Source of the DNA: Endothia cerciana
Taxonomy: Eukaryota; Ascomycota; Sordariomycetes; Diaporthales; Cryphonectriaceae
Reading direction: 5' to 3'
Assembly: GCA_026119935.1 (NCBI GenBank)
Contig: JALRMH010000048.1
Coordinates: forward strand, 62,001 to 126,000
DNA: 64,000 nucleotides
The stretch's first letter is position 1. Every line of letters starts with the position of its first letter. Under the pieces are notes generated by a model. The model had not been told where the DNA came from. It did no database searches and saw only the letters and a program-made list of their open reading frames with translations. Shown piece after piece: positions 23,487 to 34,846 of this stretch. Position numbers and translations under genes: made by a program.

Positions 23487-24330
23487 GTTGCGAAAGTCGG
23501 TGCGAAACTGTCGAATTTTTGCCAGCGGAATAAACGCGTTGGTATGGACAAGAAAGTCAAAACGCAGACGATGATGTTCAGTGAGCCAACACCTAAGGTT
23601 TCTGGGAAGGCGACGTCTAGAGGGGGAAAGATGCATCGACACACTGGGGATCAGAGTCCTGGGAGTAATTGTCTGTTTGTGCATGCATGTTGATTATCTT
23701 CTACTTATCTAGATGAGAAGTTCAATGCTACCCACACAAGGTTTTGCGGTGGGATGTACAGTATTGCGATGCTTTTGCCTTATACAACTCTCAGGGATTA
23801 ATTTTACCACTTTGCCACCGAGGCTCTCCGCAAGATTGTATCAGCAGCCTTGGTGGCGAAGTGGTAAAATTAATCCCTGAGAGTTGTACTATGCTTACTT
23901 GAATTTCTGCACGATACCGCAGCTTGACTGATCGTCCAGCCACAAATCATCAGTCGTTAATATTAGTTGTAAGCGGCACTGATCAGCCAACACCCTCCTG
24001 CATGACATGAGATAGCATCGTCATATTGGGGGCTAAAGTTGGTGCAGATCCCGTTAAGATTCAGGTGTATGTAAGCCTACCGCAGTACTGCTTTCCTTCG
24101 TCCGTGTCTCACACTGCCTCCCTACGCCCGCTCCTACTGCAAACCTATGCTCGGAATCCTTCACATGCTGAAGAAAGCCTCGCTTCTCTTCTAGATTGTT
24201 CTCCTTCTCTGCGATCCCGCACTGACTTAATTGCCGCTCGTCTCTCCTCTTCCCCATCCATCTGCATTATTCTTCACGGAGCAAAGTTGCCAAAAGTTAA
24301 GACTACAGGAGTCAACGATTAACTGATACC
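23487..24330. other. Intergenic region with a MITE-like element
   Basis: Holds the element at 23785-23886. The remainder, including the pyrimidine-rich stretch at 24080-24260 before the SAT4-type gene, shows no conserved frame and is read as promoter and leader. Confidence 0.5.
23785..23886. mobile_element. MITE-like element, copy 2
   Basis: A 102 bp element whose arms pair over about 40 bp: CAACTCTCAGGGATTAATTT at the left, its reverse complement at the right, continuing through TACCACTT and GCCACC. TA dinucleotides flank both ends (23783-23784 and 23887-23888), the target duplication expected of Tc1/mariner/pogo-type elements. It has no coding capacity. It shares the end pattern CAACYCYCAGGGA and the inner CCTYGGTGGCGAA with copy 1 at 2413-2499. 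The near-perfect arms suggest it is the younger copy. Confidence 0.75.
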
Positions 24331-25642
24331 ATGGCCTACTCGGCGCACTTGACGCAAGCTAATGACCGTCCTGGTCTGATAGTCATGGTTGTACTATTCT
24401 GTCTGATTACAATCTCTGCAGTCGGGCTCAGATTCTACAGCAGACGACTGACTAAAGTTGGTTTTGGTGCAGATGATTGGCTCGCACTCACAGCATTGGT
24501 AGGTGCACCGTGTATTCTGCGCCGACTTGAATATAATCGATTATTGATACTGTGTACTAGGCTTTCGTGCTTGGCTTGAATGGGATCTTCCTCGCCAGTA
24601 CCATACAAGGCGCAATTACTGGCCATTCTCCGGTTGTCGACGACTGGCCGGCGACAACGGATCTCGAGCATCTTGTCGAGAAGTACAAATATGGCTTCCA
24701 GACGACCGAGAAGATTACCTTTGGACTCATCAAGCTGTCCATTCTCCTCCTTTAGAAGCGGATGTTTGGGAGGGTCAGATCCTTTGTCATCCTCTGCTGG
24801 GTCATGATGGGCGTTGTTACCTTATGGTCTATCACCTTCTTCTTCGCTACTGTTTTCCAATGTGGCACACAGTGGTCATGGAACTGGGCCCCTATCACCA
24901 TCTTCCTAACGCAATGTACCAACACTCTCAATATGTTAACCGTTTTCACGGCGACTGACGTAGTAACGGATTTCATTATCATGTTTATGCCAGTACCTAT
25001 CATCTGGAAACTCCACATGCCAATTCGAAAGAAGGTGGGCGTTATAAGCATATTCATGGTCGGATTGTTGTGAGTCTTCTTCTCTACAGGCGTGAGAGTG
25101 TAGCCCTTTCTGGAGAGAGAGGCTAATTTTAGCCCAGTACGATCGGCGCAGGCGTTGCACGTATGTACATATACCTCGTCACGTCCTACGATAAGGCCGA
25201 CAACCCTGATCTCATCGCCGACTTCACCCTATTCATTTTATGGTCAGAAGTCGAGGCCAACGTCGCTATTCTCGTGTGCTGCATGCCGACCCTGGCTTCT
25301 ATCGTGGCGAAATGCCACGACAGCCTCACCTATCACCTTTCATCCGCGCTGCTTAGCAGGTGGACACTGCTTTCTCGCGGGCGAGCAGCAGGCAGCACTG
25401 AGAGGGAAGTCCATACTCCGGCTCATACTGACACTGGTACTATGGAATTACGCACCGTTTCGACCACATGGCCGCCCATTCCAACAGCTCCGTATAACAA
25501 CGGGGTACCTTTTTTGGGCGGCTCTAGGATCGTTACGGCATCTGGTTATACTGACTTGGAGGGCCAATTTAACCACAAGGGCGGGATTCTTGCACGAACC
25601 AAAATCCACAGAACATCCGAGCCGAAAGACCCCTTGGAATAG
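24331..25642 (+). CDS. SAT4/PTH11-type rhodopsin-domain membrane protein with in-frame TAG
   Basis: Predicted seven-transmembrane protein of the fungal rhodopsin-domain family (SAT4-like), ~392 codons. Exons 24331-24498, 24561-25069 and 25138-25642, phase-consistent. TM1 is followed by the family motif VGFGADDWLAL; later come EKITFGLIKLSILLL, KRMFGRVRSF, WSITFFFATVFQCG and TDFIIMFMPVPIIWKL, all in family order. One codon breaks the frame: TAG at 24753-24755, exactly where relatives carry an aromatic residue between LSxLLx and RRxF. Everything before and after it is intact. Either the gene is newly inactivated, or the UAG is recoded, for example by A-to-I mRNA editing to UGG (Trp), which is known in Sordariomycetes. 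The C-terminal tail is hydrophilic and variable. Function is unknown; some relatives are cell-surface sensors. Confidence 0.75.
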
Positions 25643-27607
25643 TTTTATATATATTTAGGGATAATAAAACAGTATGGAAAGGGGCTTAGCCGGTTAAACT
25701 ATCTACAAGAAAATCCATCAAGTAATTACTCAGATAATGTTCCGGGGGTAGGGATACTGTCAGGGCTTCACGACATCTGCTGAGCTCTGATCAGAGACCT
25801 GGAAAGCCGTAGCCACCCACCGCTCCTTTCTCTACTCAAGTTTTGAAAAAGATATGTATTCTTCTCCTCTTTTATGCGGACCCTTATTGGACCCTCTTGT
25901 GTAGGCTTCATTGCTTTTACTGAAGATCCGGACAGGCACTCCGTCGACCAAGGGCTTGATCATATCGTAATCTTTCTGGCTATATTCTTCTCTACCTCTA
26001 CGCCTTGGAGCTGCAGCTGGCTACTGTGAGAGAGTGAGCACCCTTCTCTTTGAAGCCCCCATATCCCTTGCCACGACAGACCACATATTCTTTGTTGTTC
26101 TTTTGGGGGGGGGGGGGGGTTCACGGCGCCCCTTTGCAATAAGTACCTAGTAATATATCTGAAAGCTGCTTTAAAATTCAAAAGTTGTCTCGGAATCCGA
26201 AGGCGCCTCGGAATGTAAGCCATGCTAAAGGCCAGAGCCTATTCTGATATAAAGGCCTATTATTACACATAAAGTCGGCTCAAAGAGAAAATTTCAATAA
26301 AGACTATTTGTTGATTGAGCGAAGTTCTATATAGCCCCCTTTACATGCTACCGGAGCGCGGTATGGCCGGCTGTTGCCTTGGCGTATCGCCAGGGACGCC
26401 ATGCTGAGCGCTCTGTGACGAGGCTAAGCTTTTCTGATCGGAGCGGCCAAAGCGGGATGGACTTGGTAACGCAGAATATTGAGTTGGGGCATTCTAGAGT
26501 TGAAAGGTACACGAAACCTAGGCGGTCGGCTGTCCCTTAACCTTCGTTCCGTTCTACATAGTGAATGTTAGTGACCAGCACTGCTGTGTTATTGATGTTG
26601 CGTGGAGAACATCCCCGGTACGGTTACCGTATTACGGCTTCTTTGATAAACACGCTGCGGGAAGTTCTTTCCGTGCCTACAACAGCAAAAACCGCAGCAG
26701 TGAATTATGGGAGCGGCACCCGATCTCTAGCTCCATGAATATCCAACTCCTCAAACTGAACCACTCTACCTCAGTAGTCTCCAAGCTCAATTGGTTCAGC
26801 TCCGGGGTACCGGTGATCTTTGACCACTGAATGCCTGTTCCTACTATCCTTATATAAGAAAATTCGTCAAGTAGAGTATGTGAATAAACACGGTGCACAG
26901 TGAACCAGAGCTGGGACGCCTGTATCCACACGTGACACCAATCAAAGGTAGCAGAGGGATCTGACAACCCTAGCGTGCCAGTGTAGAAACAAATAGCAAA
27001 ACAGGGGGCCACAAGGCCCCGAGGGCAAAGACATCGATGCGTTGCACCTGATCAAGAGAAGGAAAAGAGAGCGGCATGCTTGTTTTCTGTCTAAGTCTAA
27101 GGTTCGGCCTCGAGGGTCGACCTTTTATAGAGTAAAATGGGGGGAGGGTAGTCACCATGGACAGACTCACTTCACACCCTGCCAGACTACGGCACCACCC
27201 ACCACAACAACAGTGGACTATGCTCCAAGAAATCCCTTCGGCTTACGATCGCACAATTTGGAGAACAAACTAATCTACAGCCTATGTAAGTGTATATTGA
27301 AGACATGAAGGGATGCACTTGGACATTAACAAAGATGATCGACGTCCCTTGAGGCTCATAGAGCGCAGAGAGCGCGCGACCATTTCATCGCCTCCCCGAG
27401 TAGATTGATAGTATGAAAGGCCGGCTAGGCTTCTTTATTCGTTATATAGGTTTCCTACCTAGATTAACTTTTTCTAAGAGACTTTCCTGGAAGGCCCTTG
27501 CCATCTTAAAAGAATAACTTTAGGCAGAAGCTATTATAACCTGCAAGATACTCTCTTTTTTATAAACTATCCGTAGCTAGAATAGAATCGATAGTTTGAA
27601 AGAAGCC
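25643..27607. other. AT-richer intergenic region
   Basis: No conserved frame. A G15 run sits at 26105-26119. The lower GC and scattered short frames would fit old repeat-derived sequence, but I cannot identify an element. Confidence 0.4.
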
Positions 27608-27688
27608 GCCTCTATGGCGTAGTGGTAGCGCGTCGCACTTGTACCTTGAGCAATGCGAAGGTCTCTCGTTCGATCCGGGATGGAGGCA
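27608..27688 (+). tRNA. tRNA-Thr (anticodon UGU) with 9-nt intron
   Basis: A full cloverleaf can be drawn: acceptor GCCTCTA pairs with TGGAGGC, D-arm GCG..CGC with AGTGGTAG, T-arm TCTCG-TTCGATC-CGGGA, discriminator A at 27688. The anticodon stem is TCGCA/TGCGA; the loop reads C-T-TGT-A, followed by nine extra nucleotides (CCTTGAGCA) and then A, exactly the canonical intron position after base 37. Removing them leaves a 72-nt tRNA closely resembling fungal tRNA-Thr(UGU). A T6 run follows at 27691, a normal Pol III terminator. Confidence 0.9.
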
Positions 27689-28067
27689 TCTTTTTTGGCC
27701 AACTGCCTTCATTTTTACAAAGATTGTTCTTGTATTGAGCAAAAAAAGGCCGTAGAACGCAAATACAAGGCATTTTGTAATGCTGTAGGCGAGCCGGAGT
27801 GGCAACTGTGGCTTGACGGCGGGGTGGGGCCGGACTGGACGGGCTGCACCGATCAAACGAACCAAGTGGCACAGACTACGAGCAGAAGCATGTACGGAAC
27901 ATGCATGAGACAGTCCAGACGCGTTGGAAATCGCTAATATTGTCTATTCTCTTCGCTGGGATGCAAGCCTACAATACCTGGCACTCTATCCGCCATGTTA
28001 ATGCAGGCCCTTCTGAAGACCCCGTTTAACAACGCCCCAAGGTCTACTACACAGGTGGGCGGGCGAT
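27689..28067. other. Intergenic region
   Basis: Between the tRNA-Thr gene and the 3' end of the FAD oxidoreductase gene. No conserved coding signal. Confidence 0.45.
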
Positions 28068-29421
28068 CTAGCTCTTCCACGCCGGCACCACCTTCTTCAG
28101 GAAGTTCATAAACTTGAACAGCCCCACCGCGTACTCGACGTTCCCCTCAGGGTCTGTCACCCTCTCCGGGAACGCGATGCCCGCACCGTACAGGCCCGGT
28201 ATCCTCGCGCCCGTCTCCTTGTCCTCAAACGCCCCCGTCTCGTGGTCGAACCTCGGCGTCACCGTCCTCCCGTCCACCCGCAGGACGGGGAGCTGATCGG
28301 CCTTGTACCCGATGGCCTGGCAGACGTGCGTGCAGTCCGCCAGCTCCCTCCTGTACGTCTCTGCCTCGCCGCCGTGGCTGGTCTCCACCTTGACCAGGTG
28401 GCCCGAGACCGACGAGGTGGCCAGGACCCCGGGCTCGAGGTTCTGCCGGGCCCAGACGGCCACCTCGCCCTTGAGGCCCGTGTTGTCGCGCAGGATCCAG
28501 CCGTCGCGCTCCTCGGCGTAGCGCAGGGGGTGCCGGGTGAACCACTTGATGCGCAGGCCCGGGTGGGTGGAGGAGGCGAGGTTGGAGAGGTTGCGCAGGA
28601 CGAGGATGGCGGAGTGGGAGGCGCCGATGACGCCGACCTGGACCGGCTCGTCGCGGGGGAGGGTCCTGGACAGGAGGGTGGGAGAGAGGGCCGTGTCCAG
28701 GTGGATGGGGCTGAGGTGGTGGACGGGCAGGGGCCCGCTGATGGGTGAGGAGCCGGTGCAGAGGATGAGGCGGCTGGCGTCGACCTGGGTGGCCTGGGAT
28801 GAGGAGTCTGATGGTGAGATGGAGACGGTCCAGGTCGACTGCGAGGCGTGTCAGCTGAGGGTCGTCAATCGGTAGAGGAGCGGGCGAATATCTCACGTTC
28901 GACCATGAGGCGTCCGTCACCCTGCCCTGGTGCTTGAACACGTCCTTGCTCTCGTCGAGCCCCTCGGTCAACATCAGGCACAGGTCTGCCGCCTGTGCGA
29001 TGTGACATGTCTTCTCCGGATCTAGGCTGAGGAGATGGCTCACGGCATTGGGCTCGGGAGTCTCCTTGGCGACCGTCCTGAAGGCCTCCACCCCCTCAGC
29101 ATACTTGGTGAAGAACTTGACCTTGGTATTTCTGGGGAAGACAGATCAGCCAGGGCCCACGTGGCAGGTCGACCCGGGGGTAGGGGGAGGGGGAGAGACC
29201 CACGAAGGGACCTCGCGGTAGTGCTTGTTCAGCCGGCCGCCATCGAATTGATCGTCGACCCATAATACCGGCTTCACCTGCAAGTCGAGCAGGTTCCCAA
29301 CGACGCCGATACCGCCAGCGCCGGCCCCGACGACCACCGCCTCGTACTTGCGGTCGCTCGAGTACATCCTTGTCCAGCTTTGCGATCCGTGGAACTGTCG
29401 TGGTGGCGTGATGGTTCCCAT
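28068..29421 (-). CDS. FAD/NAD(P)-dependent pyridine-nucleotide-disulfide-type oxidoreductase
   Basis: Predicted flavoprotein of 407 aa, of the fungal FAD-NAD(P)-binding family related to N-hydroxylating and flavin monooxygenases. Exons 29421-29204, 29131-28897 and 28838-28068; joins give HYREVPSNTKVKFF and SWSNSTWTV. The N-terminal FAD motif is VVVGAGAGGIGVVGNLL; a second Rossmann motif VGVIGASHSAILVL, near residue 215, would bind NAD(P)H; ILCTGSSP closes the FAD domain. The start is chosen at the ATG 29421 because a presequence-like stretch rich in Arg and Ser (PPRQFHGSQSW) leads directly into the FAD motif; a second ATG at 18 codons further is possible. The frame is open further upstream, but that part is low-complexity. 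It is transcribed away from the hydrolase at 31049, so both may share the 1.6 kb between them. Substrate unknown. Confidence 0.8.
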
Positions 29422-31048
29422 AGTCGTGGTGCTGTTCCCGTTTGCATATACCAATGAGGGCCTGGTGAGGCTGTGGTTGTGGTGGTTGGTCGCTGCAGGC
29501 GACTGTCTCGGCCTGACGGTAGGGGCTGCTGTTGTGTATCCGCGGCGGCAAGTCGCAGCACGACCTCGGCGACCCCCAGAGCTTATCGCACAGAGGGACG
29601 CCCTGGCGGGCGTGTTCGCCGTTCTTAAAGGCATGCTGGCTGTACTTATCATCGCAGAAGCGACAACCCTATCGGGAGCGTACGTATACAATGTGTCCCC
29701 CTCCCCCCCTCCTATGGATGGATACGACGGATATGGGCCCGCCCCCGTGGGCCGGGAATACGTCTGGAGTCGGTCGAGTTGGGTACGTCGTGCGGTCATG
29801 CGGGCCCTTCCCCGTGCCGGTGTCACACAGCGCACACGAACGGTCCAGGGCGTGCTGATCCTCCCACCGGACGTGATTTGATAGTCGGGACCCGATCGTA
29901 CTGATGGGTATAGATGGCCCTTGCGCGGTGAGTGAGCCCAAAAATAGGGGTTCAGGGGTCGGGGTGTGCTGAGGCCCTGTCCTGAATCGTACTGTATGCC
30001 ATGTTACTGGGAGTAGATCCCTTCAGGAAGCAGCCTCTGATTTGCAAGAGGGCCTGCAGATGTCGTGATGCGCAATCGCCAGTTTTTCAGGCGGGGTCAC
30101 GTGGAGATAAGGTCGAGCGAGGTGTGCCAGAGGGGGAGGCGGTGGCCCGGGTCGCCGGTGCCCACCGGCCGCCGACATTTTCTCCGTGGACAGAAGAAAA
30201 AAGCTGTCCTCTCGTGAGGCGGGGATTTGCAAACGTTGACACATCCTAAGACGACGACACGACAGCTAAGGGGGGGGATCACATGGGTCCTCCACCCCTG
30301 GGATGGTGGTACTATGGCGTGTGTGGTAGGTCCCAAGGCCATGCTTCAGGGTGTCCAGCCCCCTGGAACCTCTGGAACGCTCCAGCTTCAGGGACCCCCA
30401 CGCACGTGCGTGCCACCCTGCAGCCCTCCCGCCTCCCTGGCAGCTGGGTCGATCCCCCCCCTAACCCGCCCCTGAGGAGCTCAGCTCACCCTGCATGACA
30501 ACTGACAGCCCTGATAGCCATGGTCGCCCCGTCACTCTCGCCCCGTCGACAGCGGGAGTGAAGATCCATCCTGCAGTGACAAACTGCGTGCATATATACC
30601 ACGACTTCCGAGATCACTAATTGGGAGCCGGCACCGATACCCGGAGGAGCATGCAATATGGGATTGTGCTGACGTCCGGACCACCTTGGAATATCCGTGG
30701 AGCCCACACTGCTGGGGAGGATCGCTCCTGGGCGGGATGCTTCCTGCTTCGGTCTGTTATTTCCTGCTCTGCGTTGATGCGTATGCCAACGTATGTACCG
30801 CGGAGCATCCAGGGACTCTCAGTGGGTTGCTGCGCCGTTCACCATGGCTGCATGTTGCGTTCTGCAGCAGCTGGCTCGATCATGGCTCCGGACGCAGACT
30901 ATAAAGTGGTCAGCCGTCTCTCGCTGTACAAGACCCTGTGCTCACCATCAAGCAGCAGCCGATCACCGAGATATCAACGGTAGTGCAGTCTGGAACCTTT
31001 ACCACTGTCTTGCTCCGAACCCCCGACAGCAAACCACCGAGGACCAAC
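29422..31048. other. Divergent intergenic region
   Basis: Lies between the divergent FAD oxidoreductase and alpha/beta hydrolase genes and so holds both promoters. No conserved frame was found. Short G/C runs occur (for example G8 near 30270). Confidence 0.45.
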
Positions 31049-32299
31049 ATGGCTGGCATCTTCCCCCAGGACGAGAGCTTTGACTATGAGTTCCTCAGAG
31101 TGCTCGCTGCGAGCCATCACCAGGGCAGTGATCTCAGGGAGGTGGCGCTGCTAGCCCAGACCATCAAGGCCGGCGACCTCGAGAGCTGGCATGACGCCTT
31201 CTACGCCCTTGCACGGCGTGTCGAGGCCGAAGTCGAGGCCCGGGTCGGCGACACCCCGGACGCCGAGCTCACGAGATCCCAACGTGTCGGCATCAAGGAC
31301 CGCCTCTTCGCCGCCGCCTCCTACTACCGCTCGGCCGACTTCTATCTGCACGGCAAGCCCGAGGATCCGCGCATCAACGCGCTCTGGGCGCGGCAGACAG
31401 CCTGCTTCGACCGTGCCCTGGCCATGCTGGGCAACGGCACCCGGCACACCCTGAGGAGCGCCAGGGGCGACTTCGAGATCCCCATCATCTACTTCAGGGC
31501 CGCCGGTGGGGGCGAGGGCGCACGGGGGCCCACCATGCTCCTGGGCAACGGCTTCGATGGCGCGCAGGAGGAGCTGTTGCACCAGAGCGGCTTCGCGGCG
31601 CTGGAGCGCGGGTACAACGTCATCACCTACGAGGGGCCAGGCCAGTGCAGCGTCGTGCGGGACCAGGGCGTCGGCTTCATCCACGACTGGGAGCGCGTCG
31701 TGACGCCCGTGGTCGACTGGGCCATCGACAACGCCGCCGCGCTTGAGGTCGACCCGTCCAGGCTCGTCCTGTTCGGCGAGTCCCTCGGCGGCTACCTCTG
31801 CGTGCGCGCCGCGGCCTTCGAGCACCGGCCCGCGGCCACGGTCGCCTGCGACGGCCTCTGGGACTTTGGCGCCGTCTACAGAGCCCGCACCCCGCCAGAG
31901 GCCATCGAGCTCTACAGGTCCGGGCGGCGCGTCGAGTTCGACGACGTGTTCAGCCGGATCGCGACCAGCGGCCGCATCCCCACCTCGATGCAGTGGTCGC
32001 TGGACCAGGCGCTCTGGTCCTTTGGCACGAGGTCCGCGTCCGAGTTCTTCGACCGCGTCGGCAGGTTCACGCTCGAGGGCGTCATCGGCGGCGTGCAATG
32101 CCCCGTCTCCCTCGGCGATGCGGAGGCAGACATCTTCTTCAAGGGCCAGCCGGAGCAGGTCAAGGAGGGTCTGGGCGACAAGGGCCATCTGTACGTGTTT
32201 GACGAGGAGTCTGCGTCCGGGGTGCACTGCCAGGTCGGGGCGCCAACGTACCTGAATGCGGTTATGTTTGACTGGATTGAGAAGCAGTTTCAGAAATAA
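31049..32299 (+). CDS. Alpha/beta hydrolase (FrsA/Ayg1-like)
   Basis: Intronless gene for a 416-aa hydrolase. The ATG at 31049 (context ACCAACATGG) is chosen over the frame upstream because homologous-looking sequence starts at FPQDESFDYEFLR. The N-terminal third is a helical lid with YYRSADFYLHG, as in FrsA/2,6-dihydropseudooxynicotine hydrolase and in the fungal polyketide-shortening hydrolase Ayg1. The core has GNGFDGAQEE (oxyanion-hole region), YEGPGQ, and the nucleophile elbow LFGESLGGYL with Ser near residue 248. The acid is probably in GDAEADIFF and the histidine in SGVHCQVG near the C-terminus. Third positions are almost all G/C. Likely a C-C bond or ester hydrolase in metabolism; its position next to a flavoprotein suggests a joint role, which is inference. 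Confidence 0.85.
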   Translation: MAGIFPQDESFDYEFLRVLAASHHQGSDLREVALLAQTIKAGDLESWHDAFYALARRVEAEVEARVGDTPDAELTRSQRVGIKDRLFAAASYYRSADFYLHGKPEDPRINALWARQTACFDRALAMLGNGTRHTLRSARGDFEIPIIYFRAAGGGEGARGPTMLLGNGFDGAQEELLHQSGFAALERGYNVITYEGPGQCSVVRDQGVGFIHDWERVVTPVVDWAIDNAAALEVDPSRLVLFGESLGGYLCVRAAAFEHRPAATVACDGLWDFGAVYRARTPPEAIELYRSGRRVEFDDVFSRIATSGRIPTSMQWSLDQALWSFGTRSASEFFDRVGRFTLEGVIGGVQCPVSLGDAEADIFFKGQPEQVKEGLGDKGHLYVFDEESASGVHCQVGAPTYLNAVMFDWIEKQFQK

Positions 32300-34846
32300 G
32301 AGGACTATATAATGAACATTGACCTAGACAAAAGATACTTACTAAGGTATGAAGTCGGGTATTTTGGTGGGTTTTTTTTATAATAATAATAAAAAGTTCA
32401 ATGCATATAGAGAGATTGTGTGAGCCAAGGGGTCCTATGACTTCAGCAATGCTTTATCTTACATTCTAACTAACCTCTATTATATTATCCAACAATAACA
32501 ACAACAACAATTAGGAACGAACCCAGTACATATGCCGCCCTCTCATTAAAAGCTCTGAGGCGGCGCCGGCAGTCCTAGCGGCAAGGCCGCCCACCACACG
32601 AACGGATCAGCATAATTAGCCAAAGTGTGCATAGCTGTGATGGATTACAGGAGCCAGCACAGCTTGACGACGGCGCGAATGTCGGCGCTGTCATTAATTC
32701 ACTTGAACTCCTCGCACATGTTCAAATACGGTAATCTCTTCATCCGTAATGCTTTTAAGAGCATGAGGAATTCTGCTCGGCTCAAGTATCTACCTACATC
32801 TGCTTCTAGGAATTTTTGGAGCCTCTAAGGAGTTAGGATTTCTATCAAGTAATACTTTTCGTACACTGTCACAGAGGACATTATCCATTCAGGACGATTT
32901 TATATCGCTCGGCACTCTATCCTTGCCACATTTCTTCCTTCTTACTCCCAGGATCACCTCTTCACCTCCCATTTCCTTCACACCTCTGGCCACCGTCTCC
33001 TCTCCAAAGATCAAAATGTCTGATTGACGAATCGTCCGAGTCGACCTAAACCTGTCGCCCCACAACTTCCCGGTACCGCCCGAGCGGTACACCGTTCGTA
33101 CTCCACCTGTACCACCCGAAGCCGGGTCTCGATACTGACGAAGTCGAGGTCCCACCCTGCCACAGCCAGACCCAAGAGGTCCACGTCGCCTCCGCGCCAA
33201 ACCTCGACCGGGACTGGGAAGACCTGCCGTCCCGGCCGGCTCGGCGTGCCTGTCGACGTGGGGACAGCTGCGTGCGGTGTCGCCCTCCCCAGCGCGACCC
33301 CGGCCATTGTTGGGTCGACGCTGACCCTCTTTTCGGTTTTTCGCCAGTTCCTCTGGCTGAATGTCGTGGTTTTCGTGTTAACAATGTATAGTTTATGCTG
33401 TACAGAAGTTGATGTCGCCCGGGTGATTGGGGTTGCATGAGGCTGGGGAACGTGGGCTGACGATTCTGTCGTGTAAGGTGGGATAGATGACGCCGCCGGC
33501 CACGCCGTCGGTGCTGTACCCTAACGAACTTCTCCTGTCATGCTCTAACCCGCTCTCTTGGAGATTCGGGTGATATGAGCACTTACGAATCTCGTTCTAT
33601 ATTCCCCCTATCTTCTGTTCTATGTACACAATGCATCATTGTGCGGAACATTATACAATTACACGAATGAATGTGTTCTAGAGGAGATCTGCAATGCACG
33701 AGGGTAGCTATATCATAAAGAAAGCGTGAAGAGGGTGATCAAGAACCAAGGCTCAGCTTAATTATCCATAGTTGGGATTCTCTAGGTCAGTTCAGATCAG
33801 CTCACTAATGAAATGAGTTCAATCATTCAATCTCACAAACCTGGGTACAGTCTTGGTGATGCCTGAGGGTCCAGGCTCTATAATTGCTCCTGCCATGTCG
33901 ATCTTGTATTCTGGTCCTATAATAGTGTCACAATGATAGCTAGTCAATGAGAGCCCAGCTGTTCAGCTTGGTGATTACAAAGGTAGGATGTTCCTTCTCC
34001 AACATATTACACGCCTTCATCTAGCCCGGCGTCCCAAGTTCCTCACCACAAACGCACCAAGTTGAAGCATTAGAATAGAGATGGCTGAGATTTTGTGTCT
34101 CATTGACATCGCCATATACATGTCGGAGCATGAAAATAGGCAGGGAGTAGAGTTGATAGGTGGAACAGAAAATGAAGGACCACTGCTAGCGTTTGTAACG
34201 AACATTTTAAACCTTTGCTTGATCGCCGGGAAATATGTCACTCAGGCCAGGTCAAGGGATCCTGAAGTCCAGAAAAACCAGCAACATGATAATGACAGTG
34301 CTCTTTATTGCTATTGTTGTGACGAGCAAGAAATCGGGACTTAGCTCTCCGTCTGGCTCCAAGACAGGGTACTCACTGTGGACTGCTTGTTTATAGGAGC
34401 CAGCCATTCAAGACAGCTTCAAGGATATAAATTAATATGGGTAGTGACTAACCCGTCATAGATGAATAGATTAATCCGCACCATTCTTGACAGATTCCAC
34501 CTGCTGCATATAGATTGTGGAGCCCTTCTCCGTGTCTGTCAGCCCAAGGCAGGCCTCGCATTATCCTGAAATCCAGACGATGTAAGTCGTATTAGAGCTT
34601 ATAAACATAACCTCGGGTACCAGGCCCTTGATCTCAATCATCACCGCGTTGGTATCATTTACAGAGAGCGACGTATACGCAGGAGCATGAAATGGCTCAT
34701 ATGTTAAGAGGCTCTGTTATGGACATCCATGGCCTCAACCTAATTCTCTTGTTGCTTTCAAATTTCATGCTAGATTTCTCCCGTCAAGATCCTACCGGCT
34801 AGCCCACACAAAGCCTTCCTCAACTCCCATCGAGCGCAAAGGGTAT
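32300..34846. other. Mostly AT-rich intergenic region
   Basis: AT-rich flanks (including ATAATAATAATAA near 32380) surround a GC-rich island at about 33020-33330, which has open frames on both strands but no motif I recognise. I see no supported gene. The contrast in composition may mark repeat-derived or RIP-affected sequence. Confidence 0.4.

Noticed and set aside
29422..29835. N-terminal extension of the FAD oxidoreductase (up to 138 residues)
   Set aside because: Low-complexity, non-conserved sequence ahead of an ATG that directly precedes the FAD motif.
31151..32227. 358-codon minus-strand frame
   Set aside because: Antisense shadow of the GC-rich alpha/beta hydrolase gene.
33020..33330. 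Gene in the GC-rich island
   Set aside because: Frames are open on both strands but without start, splice signals or recognisable motifs.
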